From assembly GCA_044223665.1 (NCBI GenBank), contig JBGALT010000016.1, positions 13,954 to 77,953 of the forward strand: DNA of 64,000 nt. The letters are read 5' to 3'. Of this stretch, positions 8,330 through 16,684 are shown piece after piece. The notes beneath the pieces were generated by a model. It was not told the origin of the DNA. It saw only the letters and a list, made by a program, of their open reading frames with translations, and did no database searches. This DNA comes from JBBSAT01 sp044223665 (GTDB taxonomy: Bacteria > Myxococcota_A > Polyangia > Polyangiales > Sandaracinaceae). Position 1 is the first letter of the stretch. Each line of letters begins with the position of its first letter. A program made the position numbers and the translations under genes.

Positions 8330-8845
8330 ATGGCCTCGATCGCCTCTTCGATTCCGTTCCTTCCCGACGTCGAGAAGAGCGGGAACTTCGTCCGCGATGC
8401 GTGGGATCGCATGCACCGCTTGCCGGGCGGCAAGCGCCTCTTCTCCGCGCTCGTCGGCCGCGCCGCGCCCTACACCGGCACCATCGGCGCGCGCATCGAG
8501 GAGCTCGAGGTCGGCTACGCGAAGGTCACGCTGAAGGACACGCCGAAGGTGCGCAACCACCTGCGCTGCGTGCACGCGATCGCGCTCGCGAACCTCGCCG
8601 AGGTCACCGGCAACGTCGCCGTCTTCTACGCCCTGCCCGACGACATGCGCTTCATCGTCGCGGGCCTCTCGATCGAGTACCTCAAGAAGGCGCGCGGCAC
8701 GCTCACCGCCACGAGCCGTCCCCCGGCGCTTCCCTCGTCCAAGGAGAAGAAGGAGATCGAGGTCGTCGTCGAGATCCGGGACGCGAAGGACGAGCTCTGC
8801 GCGCGCTCCACGCTCCGCACGCTCATCGGGCCCAAGCGCGGATGA
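8330..8845 (+). CDS. DUF4442-family hotdog protein
   Basis: This 171-residue protein matches the DUF4442 group of the hotdog thioesterase superfamily. The central KDTPKVRNHLRCVHAIALANLAEVTGN corresponds to the long hotdog helix, and the remainder forms the sheet with RFIVAGLSIEYLKKARGTLT. Members are presumed acyl-CoA or acyl-carrier thioesterases, but their substrates are mostly unknown. Its TGA overlaps the ATG of NAD synthetase, so the two genes are coupled. A metabolic link to NAD synthesis is not evident, and co-expression may be incidental. Confidence 0.82.
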   Translation: MASIASSIPFLPDVEKSGNFVRDAWDRMHRLPGGKRLFSALVGRAAPYTGTIGARIEELEVGYAKVTLKDTPKVRNHLRCVHAIALANLAEVTGNVAVFYALPDDMRFIVAGLSIEYLKKARGTLTATSRPPALPSSKEKKEIEVVVEIRDAKDELCARSTLRTLIGPKRG

Positions 8846-10518
8846 GCGCGCCGAAGAAGACGCTGCGCTTCGCGCTCTGTCAGATCGATCCCGCGATCGG
8901 CGATCTCGCGGGCAACGCGAGGGCGATCGCCGAGATGGCCGCGCGCGCGCGGGCCGAGGGCGCCCGCGTCGCGGTGTTCTCCGAGCTCGCGCTCACGGCC
9001 TACGGCCCGCGGGATCTGCTCGAACGGCCCGCCTTCGTCGACGACGTCGAGGCGGCGATCGAGAAGCTCGCGAAGTCGCTCCCGCCCGACCTCGTGACGC
9101 TCGTCGGCGCCCCGGTGCGCACGCGCGCGTCGGTCGGCCGCCCGCTGCGCAACGCGGCGCTCGTGATCGAGAACGGGCGCGTGCGGCAGGTCGTCGACAA
9201 GCGCCTCTTGCCGACCTACGACGTCTTCGACGAGGACCGCTGGTTCGAGGCGGGCACCGAGCCCGGCATCGTCGAGGTCGACGGCATCAAGCTCGGCGTC
9301 ACGATCTGCGAGGACGCCTGGAACGACGTCGAGATCATGCGCGGCCGCGTCTACGCGGTCGATCCGATCGCCGACGTGGCGCGGGCCGGAGCCGACGTGC
9401 TGGTGAACCTGAGCGGCTCGCCGTTCACCGGCGCCAAGCGGCTCGGCCGTGCCGAGATGCTCGCCGCGATCGCGCGCAAGCACGGCTTGCCGCTCGTGAT
9501 GGTCAACCAGGTCGGCGGGCACGACGACATCCTCTTCGACGGTGCGAGCGTGGTCTACGGACCGGATGGATCGGTCTGGGCCCAGGCGCCCGCGTTCCGC
9601 GAGGAGCTCGTCGTCACCGACCTCGCGCCCGGCGGCCCGATGCACGACCTCCCCGCGAGCGAGGAAGGCGCCATCCTCGACGCGCTCGTGATGGGCGTGC
9701 GCGACTACGCGCGCCGCTGCGGGATGACGAAGGCGGTGCTCGGTCTGAGCGGCGGCATCGACAGCGCGCTCGTCGCCTGCATCGCCGCGCGTGCGCTCGG
9801 CCCGGAGAACGTCCACGGCATCGCGATGCCGAGCCGCTACTCGTCGGAGGGCTCGATCACCGACGCGCGCGAGCTCGCCGACGCGCTCGGGATGCCCTTC
9901 CAGATCGTGTCGATCGAGCCCCTCTTCGCGCCCTACCACGAGGTGCTGCCGGCGCCGCTCGCGAAGCTCGGGCCCGCGACGGAAGGCGACGTCACCTTCG
10001 AGAACGTGCAGGCCCGCCTGCGCATGACGGTCCTCATGGCGCTCGCGAACCGCATGGGCGCGCTGCTCTTGAACACCGGCAACAAGAGCGAGGTCGCCTG
10101 CGGCTACTGCACGCTCTATGGCGACATGGCAGGCGGCCTCGCCGTGCTCGCCGACGTGTTCAAGACGATGGTCTATCGCGTCAGCCGCGAGCTGAACCGA
10201 CGGGCGGGGCGCACGGTGATCCCCGAGAGCACGCTGACCAAGGCGCCGAGCGCGGAGCTACGCCCGAACCAGACCGATCAGGACTCGCTCCCGCCCTACG
10301 ACGTGCTCGATGCGATCCTCGCGCGCCTCGTCGAGGAGATGCGATCTCCCCAGGAGATCGTCCTGGCCGGCTACGACGAAGCGACCGTGAAGAAGGTCTG
10401 CCGCCTCGTGCGGATCTCGGAGCACAAGCGCCGGCAGATGCCACCAGGGCTCATCGTGACGCACAAGGCTTTCGGCCCCGGCCGCCGCGTCCCGATCGCA
10501 CAGCGCTGGGGTCCGTGA
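8842..10518 (+). CDS. nadE: Glutamine-dependent NAD+ synthetase
   Basis: This 558-residue enzyme makes NAD+ from deamido-NAD+, ATP and glutamine. The N-terminal nitrilase-like glutaminase (about 1-270) carries the Glu-Lys-Cys triad in VFSELALTAYGPRD, VVDKRLLPTYDVFDEDRWF and GVTICEDAW. The C-terminal synthetase (about 290-558) has the PP-loop LGLSGGIDSALVA and LLNTGNKSEVACGYCTLYGD. Domain order and size fit the bacterial glutamine-dependent form. It starts in the stop codon of the DUF4442 gene and is followed by a strong hairpin. Confidence 0.95.
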   Translation: MSAPKKTLRFALCQIDPAIGDLAGNARAIAEMAARARAEGARVAVFSELALTAYGPRDLLERPAFVDDVEAAIEKLAKSLPPDLVTLVGAPVRTRASVGRPLRNAALVIENGRVRQVVDKRLLPTYDVFDEDRWFEAGTEPGIVEVDGIKLGVTICEDAWNDVEIMRGRVYAVDPIADVARAGADVLVNLSGSPFTGAKRLGRAEMLAAIARKHGLPLVMVNQVGGHDDILFDGASVVYGPDGSVWAQAPAFREELVVTDLAPGGPMHDLPASEEGAILDALVMGVRDYARRCGMTKAVLGLSGGIDSALVACIAARALGPENVHGIAMPSRYSSEGSITDARELADALGMPFQIVSIEPLFAPYHEVLPAPLAKLGPATEGDVTFENVQARLRMTVLMALANRMGALLLNTGNKSEVACGYCTLYGDMAGGLAVLADVFKTMVYRVSRELNRRAGRTVIPESTLTKAPSAELRPNQTDQDSLPPYDVLDAILARLVEEMRSPQEIVLAGYDEATVKKVCRLVRISEHKRRQMPPGLIVTHKAFGPGRRVPIAQRWGP

Positions 10519-10525
10519 TCTACTA

Positions 10526-10562
10526 CGTCCCAGAATCGTCGCGGTGCGCGACGATTGGGACG
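10526..10562 (+). terminator. Hairpin after nadE
   Basis: Seven bases after the nadE stop, CGTCCCA-GA-ATCGTCGC pairs with GCGACGATTGGGACG around a 5-base loop. The stem is 15 bp with one 2-base bulge. There is no downstream T-run, so it could be a GC-clamped terminator or an mRNA 3' end stabiliser. Confidence 0.5.
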
Positions 10563-10727
10563 ATGCTGGTTGGCGACTCGCGCGTCGTGCGCCAGCCGAG
10601 CTGCGGCAGCGCTCGATCGCCACCACGTGCTTCCGAGACAGCGCGCCGCGCTGCGGCGCCGATGTCGTTGGGCGGCGGGCTGCGCCCGCGCTGTGTTTAG
10701 CGAACCGTGTTGGCGTAGGCTCCATCC

Positions 10728-11213
10728 GTGAACGCAGAAGTCGTCGTCCTGTTCGCGCTCTGCGTCTTCGCGTCCGGCGGCATGGTCTTCGTGCTCGCCA
10801 CGTTCGCGCTCGTGTTCCTGTTGATTCGGCGCGTGAGCGGCGGCGGCGGGAGCGCCCAGCTCGCCCGCGGCGGCGGCTTCAGCCTCGGCAGCCTCACGGC
10901 GTGGATCGCGCGCAACAACCTCGTCACCCACGGCACGCCCGCGCGTGGGATCGTGCTCGCGATCACGAGCACGGGACGGCGCGCGCAGTTCTACGGCGTT
11001 CCCTGCGAGATCCGCAGTGCGCAGATCGACGTGGAGCTGCCCGGCGTCGCGCCCTTCGTCACGCAGGCCGACCTCTACATCCCGAGGAGCCTCGTCCGCG
11101 ACACGCTCCCGGGCTCGACGATGGAGCTCCGCATCGATCCGTCTCGCGCGACGCGGATCTTCGTCGTCGGGCCGGACGTGGCCTACGCGCAGGGATCGGT
11201 CCGCACGGCGTGA
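10728..11213 (+). CDS. Hypothetical single-pass membrane protein
   Basis: The 161-residue product starts at GTG and has one strong N-terminal membrane segment (VVVLFALCVFASGGMVFVLA and beyond). A Gly-rich bend (SGGGGS) follows, then a soluble domain of about 110 residues containing THGTPARGIVLAITSTG and FVTQADLYIPRSLVRDTLPG. The positive-rich sequence after the segment places the soluble part in the cytoplasm if the N-terminus faces out. No family was recognised. It stands alone between the nadE hairpin and a convergent lipoprotein gene. Confidence 0.7.
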   Translation: MNAEVVVLFALCVFASGGMVFVLATFALVFLLIRRVSGGGGSAQLARGGGFSLGSLTAWIARNNLVTHGTPARGIVLAITSTGRRAQFYGVPCEIRSAQIDVELPGVAPFVTQADLYIPRSLVRDTLPGSTMELRIDPSRATRIFVVGPDVAYAQGSVRTA

Positions 11214-11235
11214 GCCCCTCGCGCGGACCGACGCC

Positions 11236-12894
11236 TCAGATCGGCCCCGGCCGCGTCTCGAAGCAGCGGCCTTCCACGCAGAACTCGCCGCCGCAGTCGG
11301 CGTCCATCGTGCACGTGCGACGCACGACGGTGGAGACCCACTGCGCGAGGTGGCTCGTCTGCTCCATGTCCTGGAAGGGCATCCAGAAGGGCACCATCGT
11401 CGGATCCTGTCCGGCGGCCGCGCGTGTGGGATCGAAGGCCGCCATCCAGAGCTGCGAGCGCGTGTCGGTGTCGAGGCGCAGGCCGTAGCCGCGGCGGCTC
11501 GCCCACACGAGCCAGAACAGGTCGTGCCCGCTCTCGCTGAACGTCCTCGGGTTGAAGCGCGGCCACGCGTCGCTGAGACCGTGGACCGTGTCCATCGAGA
11601 TCGCGGCGCCCGTGCCGTCCGCGGAGACGACCCACATCTCTTCGTCGGCGATGCGGCTCGTGCCGGAGTCGGGGTTCTCGCCGAGCGAGCCGATGTTGCT
11701 CGGCGAGCGGTTGTAGATGACCCACGCGCCGTCGGGCGAGTAGCTCGGGTGGAAGTTGTTGCCGCTGCCCGCGGCGGCGAGCGTCGGGCCCACCGTCCAG
11801 CTCCCGCCCGTGCGATCGAGCCGCACGACGTTGCCGCTCGTGACGTTGTTCGAGTCGAAGAGGCCGAGCACGCCGCGTCCGGGGTACTGCACGAAGACGA
11901 TGTGCTCGCCGTCGGGCGACCAGTCGGGCATCGATGCGGCGGCGCCCGTCACGCCCTCTTCGATCGTCGAGCCGTCGACGCCCGAGAGGAAGCGCAGGCC
12001 GTCGAACGAGCTGCCGACGATCATCGCGTTGTCGGGGCTGAACGACGTGAAGTTCGACTGCTGCGGTCCGCCGAGAGGCCCGCTGCCGCCCATGCTGCGG
12101 AGCAGGAAGCGCTGCGTGCGCGAGGCGATGTCGAAGACCTCGAAGCGCGTCGTCGGCGTGTCCTCGCCGACCGCGATGAGCGAGCCGTCGCGCGACAGCG
12201 TGTGGCAGCCGAGGCAGACCGTACCTGCCGTGTTGCCCACGGTCAGGAAGCGCTCGGCGTGCGCGCCCGGGACACCGAACTCGAAGCGGTTGATCCCGCC
12301 GTTCGCGTTGGGCGTCCAGTAGTAGACGCCGCCCGTCACGTCCTCTTGCGCGAACGTGATCGCGCGCTCCGGCGTCTCGCCCACGTTGCCCGACGCGTCC
12401 ACGCTGCGCAGGACGTAGGAGATCGCGCCGCGCCCGCGCGCCGCCGCCGCGAGCACGCCCCACGTCGTCTCGTCGGGCATGAACACGCAGCCGGCGCCCA
12501 CGCTCTCGGGGCAGCCGAAGTAGATGCGCACGTGGCTCGGCCCGGCGGTGAACGCGAGCTGGAACACCGTGCCGCCGTTCGTCAGGTAGTGGAACTCGAG
12601 CTGCGAGAGGTTCGGCGGCACCATCACGCCGTCGAGCGGATAGACGAGCTCGGGCGCATGCGAAGGATCGGGCGTGCCGCCGAAGCGCGTCGGCGCGTCG
12701 GACGGTGCGCTCGGGGTCACGATGTCGGTGTCGACGGGGACGAAGAACGCGTCCGTGCCGCTGCTGCCTGCATCGTGGTCTCCGCCACCCCCGGGACCCG
12801 CGTCGCCGGGATCGCGGCGGCTCGCCGTGCAACCGACCACGAGCGCGAGCCCCAGAGCCACGAGCGCGAGAGCGACGACGCGAGGGTGAAGCAT
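11236..12894 (-). CDS. Beta-propeller (TolB/PD40-like) lipoprotein with one c-type haem motif
   Basis: This 552-residue exported protein has a signal peptide ending in LALVVGCTAS and a Gly/Asp linker. TolB-like blades follow (FTSFSPDNAMIV, ASMPDWSPDGEHIVFVQ, NFHPSYSPDGAWVIYN). A single CLGCH at residues 227-231 is a canonical haem c attachment site, set between an early Ig-like part and the propeller. A Cys-rich tail (CTMDADCGGEFCVEGRCF) looks like the disulfide domains common in myxobacterial surface proteins. GGAGGAG sits seven bases before the chosen ATG. With the dihaem genes just downstream on the other strand, an exported redox role is plausible. Confidence 0.82.
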   Translation of the reverse strand: MLHPRVVALALVALGLALVVGCTASRRDPGDAGPGGGGDHDAGSSGTDAFFVPVDTDIVTPSAPSDAPTRFGGTPDPSHAPELVYPLDGVMVPPNLSQLEFHYLTNGGTVFQLAFTAGPSHVRIYFGCPESVGAGCVFMPDETTWGVLAAAARGRGAISYVLRSVDASGNVGETPERAITFAQEDVTGGVYYWTPNANGGINRFEFGVPGAHAERFLTVGNTAGTVCLGCHTLSRDGSLIAVGEDTPTTRFEVFDIASRTQRFLLRSMGGSGPLGGPQQSNFTSFSPDNAMIVGSSFDGLRFLSGVDGSTIEEGVTGAAASMPDWSPDGEHIVFVQYPGRGVLGLFDSNNVTSGNVVRLDRTGGSWTVGPTLAAAGSGNNFHPSYSPDGAWVIYNRSPSNIGSLGENPDSGTSRIADEEMWVVSADGTGAAISMDTVHGLSDAWPRFNPRTFSESGHDLFWLVWASRRGYGLRLDTDTRSQLWMAAFDPTRAAAGQDPTMVPFWMPFQDMEQTSHLAQWVSTVVRRTCTMDADCGGEFCVEGRCFETRPGPI

Positions 12895-13054
12895 GGCGAG
12901 CTCCTCCGATCGAAAACGCGAGGATAGACAGCAGACCGCAGGTCCCGACAAGAGGGCTTCCGGCGCGGCGTTGCGTAGCGTCACACGAGGGGGGTCTCGA
13001 CGCGGGCCGCCAGTTGCCTCATCCTCGCCTCACTTTCTTCGAGGGAGGATGTCG

Positions 13055-13834
13055 ATGACTCGTTTCGTCTGCGCGCTCGGAACCGTGGTGCTCACTTCCA
13101 TCGTCGGATGCTCCAATCCGACCAGCACCTGCGTGCCGGGGATGGCCATCGATTGCCCTTGCTCGGGCGCGGCGCACGGGGTCCAGATCTGCCGCGCCGA
13201 CGGTACGTTCGGTGCGTGCGAGTGCGGCGGCAACGACGCCGGCGGGGTCGATGCGGCCGCGCCCGCCGATGCTGGCTCCGACGCGGCCACGATCGAGACC
13301 GACACCGGCGTGGACGCGGCGACGAGCGACGCCAATGACGTCGATGGCTGGGTGGACCCCTGCCTCGGGCACCTCACGTACGCCGGCCGAGTCGACAACG
13401 CCGGGCCCACCTGGGGAGCACTCCCCCAGGCAGCCGGCTATTCCGGGCTCGACGCCGGAAACGCGGCCTGCGAGACGCTCGGTGCCGACCACGTCTGCGA
13501 CTACGCGGAGGTGCTCGCAGCCGAAGCGGCGGGCGAGCTCGCCGCGGTGCCCGCCGGCACCACCGCGTGGGTGCACCGTACGACGACGGCGCTGGTGGGC
13601 GGCGTCGACTCGGCGCCCGGGCCCGGCGGGCGCTGCAACGACTGGACGTACTCGACGAACCACATCGCGGACGGCGAGTACATCACGTTCGACACGGCTG
13701 GCGTCCCCACTTACCACCTGGACAACGACACCATCTTCGACGCCGTCAATCCGGGCGTTCACACCGTGGCGGATCTCCCGTGCGGTGGCGCCTCGCGCGC
13801 CATTCTCTGCTGCTACGCGGCCTGCACGCCTTGA
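13055..13834 (+). CDS. Cys-rich lipoprotein with a C-terminal lectin/endostatin-like domain
   Basis: The 259-residue product has a signal peptide with lipobox SIVGCSN and an early Cys-rich block (PGMAIDCPCSGAAHGVQIC). An Ala/Asp linker leads to a C-terminal domain (about 110-259), where GYSGLDAGNAACETLGADHV and CNDWTYSTNHIADGEYITF recall DUF1554/endostatin-like folds in bacterial surface proteins. That fold call is tentative. I prefer ATG 13055 over 13049 because GGAGG is then seven bases upstream. It lies five bases before the first dihaem oxidoreductase gene and probably heads that operon. Confidence 0.72.
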   Translation: MTRFVCALGTVVLTSIVGCSNPTSTCVPGMAIDCPCSGAAHGVQICRADGTFGACECGGNDAGGVDAAAPADAGSDAATIETDTGVDAATSDANDVDGWVDPCLGHLTYAGRVDNAGPTWGALPQAAGYSGLDAGNAACETLGADHVCDYAEVLAAEAAGELAAVPAGTTAWVHRTTTALVGGVDSAPGPGGRCNDWTYSTNHIADGEYITFDTAGVPTYHLDNDTIFDAVNPGVHTVADLPCGGASRAILCCYAACTP

Positions 13835-13838
13835 GGCC

Positions 13839-15320
13839 GTGAGCGCCGAGCGAGCTCGTCTCGGGAGGGTCGCGGTCTCGTCGATCGCGGCCCTCACCTT
13901 TCTGGCCTGGCCGATCGCGCACGCGCTCGAGCTGCCGGCCGTCCCCTGGCCGAACGGCACCGCGCCTTCCGATCCCGCGCTCGACGCGATGGTCGCAGAG
14001 GCGACGGCGCTCGCCGACCGCGAGCGCGCCGATCGCTGGCTCGAGGCGTACGAGCGTGGCGAGGACCACGAGCACTTCGGGCTCGCGCAAGAGGACATCG
14101 ATCGGGGCGCCTACGATCTCGCGTTCCTGTTCCGCGGCGGCGACTCGTTCTTCGAGCACCGCTTCGCGCCCTACGAGGGCCTCGGAGCAGGCCCGCTCGC
14201 GCCGCTCCACCGTGTGCACGGCCCCGCGCGTGGCGGGCCCGATGCGCTCGCGTGCGCGGACTGCCACGCGCTCGGTGGCCCCGACGGCGCCGGGACCGAA
14301 GTCGAGAACGCGTTCTTCCACGGCGACGGCGACGGCGCCTCTTCGGCCGCCGTCCGGAACGCGCCGCATGCGCTGGGGCTCGGCTTCGTGCAGGCGCTCG
14401 CCGCCGAGATGACGCGCGAGCTGACGTTCGCGCGCGAGACGGCGATCGCCGCGCAAGAGGAGCGCTCGCTCGCGCTCGAGACCCACGGCGTCTCGTTCGG
14501 CACGCTCGTCGTGCACGCGGACGGCTCCGTCGACACCAGCGGCGTCGAAGGCGTCGACGCCGATCTCGAGGTGCGTCCTTTCGGCTGGCGCGGGACCCAG
14601 GCGCGCCTGCGACGCCTCGTCGAGGAAGCCGCGCGCGTGCACTCGGGGCTGCAGTCGACGGTCCTCGCCGCCGCGAGCCAGGCCACGCCCGATCCCGATC
14701 GGCTCGGCACCGGTCCCTGGTACGACCCCGACGCGGACGGCGTGCTGCGCGAGCTCGAGGAAGGCACGCTGACGGCCGTCGCCGTGTACCTCGCGCTGCT
14801 CGAGGTGCCGACCGTGCTCGTGCCCGGTGATCCCGCGCTCGCCGATCGCTGGGCGCACGGGCACGCGCTCTTCGAGAGCGTCGGCTGCGACGGCTGCCAC
14901 CGCGAGACGCTCGAGCTCTCCGATCGCACGTGGATCGAGCGGCCCGACACGACGGGCGGTCCGGGCGTGACGATCCGCCTGCTGCAAGACGGAGAGACGC
15001 CGCGCGGCAGCGGGAGCGTGCACCTCTTCTCGGACCTGAAGCGGCACGCGATGGGCGAAGCGCTCGCGCAGCCGGAGGACGACGGAAGCGGCTTGCCCGC
15101 CGACGTCTTCGTGACGCGGCCGCTCTGGGGCCTGGCCGACACGGCGCCCTACCTGCACGACGGGCGCGCGGCGACGATCCCCGAGGCGATCCTCGCCCAC
15201 GGAGGCGAGGCGCAGCAGGCGCGCGATGCGTTCGCGGCGCTCGACCTCGACGACCAGCGCGACCTGACGATCTTCCTGATGTCGCTCGCTCGGGCGCCGC
15301 GGCCGAGGTACGCGCGATGA
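13839..15320 (+). CDS. Exported dihaem c-type oxidoreductase (DUF1111/DHOR-like)
   Basis: The 493-residue product has a Sec signal peptide (about residues 10-27) and two haem-binding motifs, CADCH at about 139 and CDGCH at about 350. It ends in the family hallmark PLWGLADTAPYLHDGRAATI then PEAILAHGGEA. Proteins of this group are periplasmic, distantly related to MauG and dihaem peroxidases, and are often annotated as thiol oxidoreductases. The substrate is unknown. The GTG start is five bases after the preceding lipoprotein stop, and its own stop overlaps the start of a second, related dihaem gene. Confidence 0.87.
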   Translation: MSAERARLGRVAVSSIAALTFLAWPIAHALELPAVPWPNGTAPSDPALDAMVAEATALADRERADRWLEAYERGEDHEHFGLAQEDIDRGAYDLAFLFRGGDSFFEHRFAPYEGLGAGPLAPLHRVHGPARGGPDALACADCHALGGPDGAGTEVENAFFHGDGDGASSAAVRNAPHALGLGFVQALAAEMTRELTFARETAIAAQEERSLALETHGVSFGTLVVHADGSVDTSGVEGVDADLEVRPFGWRGTQARLRRLVEEAARVHSGLQSTVLAAASQATPDPDRLGTGPWYDPDADGVLRELEEGTLTAVAVYLALLEVPTVLVPGDPALADRWAHGHALFESVGCDGCHRETLELSDRTWIERPDTTGGPGVTIRLLQDGETPRGSGSVHLFSDLKRHAMGEALAQPEDDGSGLPADVFVTRPLWGLADTAPYLHDGRAATIPEAILAHGGEAQQARDAFAALDLDDQRDLTIFLMSLARAPRPRYAR

Positions 15321-16684
15321 GACGCCCCCTGATCGTCCTCGCGATGCTCGCGCTCGGCTGCCGCTCGCCGTCGATCGTGCGGAGCGGCGCCTGGGAGGAC
15401 GGCACCTACGCGATGGCGTCCGACGTCGATCCGCGCACCGAGGCGCGCCTGGCCCTCGAGCGCGACGCACGACGGCGCGAGGCCGCGATGCTCGACGTGC
15501 TCGAGCCGGGACGCACGCTCGCGTCCACGCGCCTGACCGACGAAGAGGTCGCGGCCGGCCTGGTCCCGCCACGCGAGCTCTTCGGCATCGGCGGCGAGCT
15601 CTTCCATCACGCGTTTCTTCCCGAGGAGAGCGGCATCGCGACGCTGGCGCGCTTCGGCGGAACGGGCGCCCCGCCCGCCCGGCGCTGCGCCGCTTGCCAC
15701 ACGCGCGGAATCGCCGGAAGCGGCACCAGCGTCGACGTGACCTACGACAACGGAGACGGAGAGCGGGCCTCGACCGCGATCGTCCGACGCCCGCGCTCGC
15801 TGGCGGGCGCGGCGCTGATCGAGATCGCCGCGCGCGAGGCCACCGCCGAGCTGGCGGCGCTGCGCGACGCGACGATCGCGCTCGCCCGCCAGCGCGGCAG
15901 CGACGTGACGACCCTGCTCGCGACGCGTGCGGGCGCGTCGTTCGGGCGCCTCACGGCGCACGCCGATGGAACGCTCGACACGAGCTCGCTCGCGGGGATC
16001 GACGCCGACCTCGTGGTGCGGCCCTTCGGCGCCCGCGGCGATCACGCGAGCCTGCGCGAGGCGGTGCAGAGCGAGCTCGAGGCGCGCCTCGGTCTCACCG
16101 TCGGCGAGCCGCCTCCTTCGCTCGCCGAGACGCAGCGGACGGCGCTCGTGACCTACCTCGCGCTCCTCGCACCGCCGGTCGAGGAGGCGCCGAGCGATCC
16201 CGACTTCGGGCTCGCGAGCGCGACGGGCCGCGAGCGCTTCGTCGCGCTGGGCTGCGCCACCTGCCACGTTCCCGAGCTCGAGATCTCTTCGACGCGCTTC
16301 GAGGTCGGATCGGGCGTGACGGTCGACGTGGCCGTGGACGGCGAGTCGCCGCGCCTGGTGCCGCGACCGAGCGATGGCGCATGGATCGTGCGCGCCTACA
16401 CCGATCTGCGCCGCCACGCGATGGGCCCCGGGCTCGCCGACGCGCACGCGATCGACGCGCGCGAGCCGGACGCGTTCGTGACGCCGCCGCTCTGGGGCTG
16501 CGCGTCCTCGGCGCCCTATCTGCACGACGGTCGCGCCGGCAGCATCGAGGACGCGATCCTCGCGCACGGCGGCGAAGCAGAGTCCGCGCGCGCAGCTTAC
16601 GAGGCGCTCGGCTACACGGAGCGCGGCGAGCTGCGCCTGTTCCTCACCACGCTCGTCCGGGCACGACGTCTCGAGGTGCGGTGA
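15317..16684 (+). CDS. Second dihaem c-type oxidoreductase, lipoprotein
   Basis: The 455-residue product is a diverged relative of the preceding protein. It has CAACH at about 124, CATCH at about 313 and the matching tail PLWGCASSAPYLHDGRAGSI then EDAILAHGGEAESARAAYEA. The N-terminus MRRPLIVLAMLALGCRS carries a lipobox instead of a cleaved Sec peptide, so this copy is membrane-anchored. ATGA coupling to the first gene suggests equal production, and a heterodimer or a soluble/anchored electron-transfer pair is possible. Its stop overlaps the start of a lipoprotein whose first codons are a repeat element. Confidence 0.87.
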   Translation: MRRPLIVLAMLALGCRSPSIVRSGAWEDGTYAMASDVDPRTEARLALERDARRREAAMLDVLEPGRTLASTRLTDEEVAAGLVPPRELFGIGGELFHHAFLPEESGIATLARFGGTGAPPARRCAACHTRGIAGSGTSVDVTYDNGDGERASTAIVRRPRSLAGAALIEIAAREATAELAALRDATIALARQRGSDVTTLLATRAGASFGRLTAHADGTLDTSSLAGIDADLVVRPFGARGDHASLREAVQSELEARLGLTVGEPPPSLAETQRTALVTYLALLAPPVEEAPSDPDFGLASATGRERFVALGCATCHVPELEISSTRFEVGSGVTVDVAVDGESPRLVPRPSDGAWIVRAYTDLRRHAMGPGLADAHAIDAREPDAFVTPPLWGCASSAPYLHDGRAGSIEDAILAHGGEAESARAAYEALGYTERGELRLFLTTLVRARRLEVR

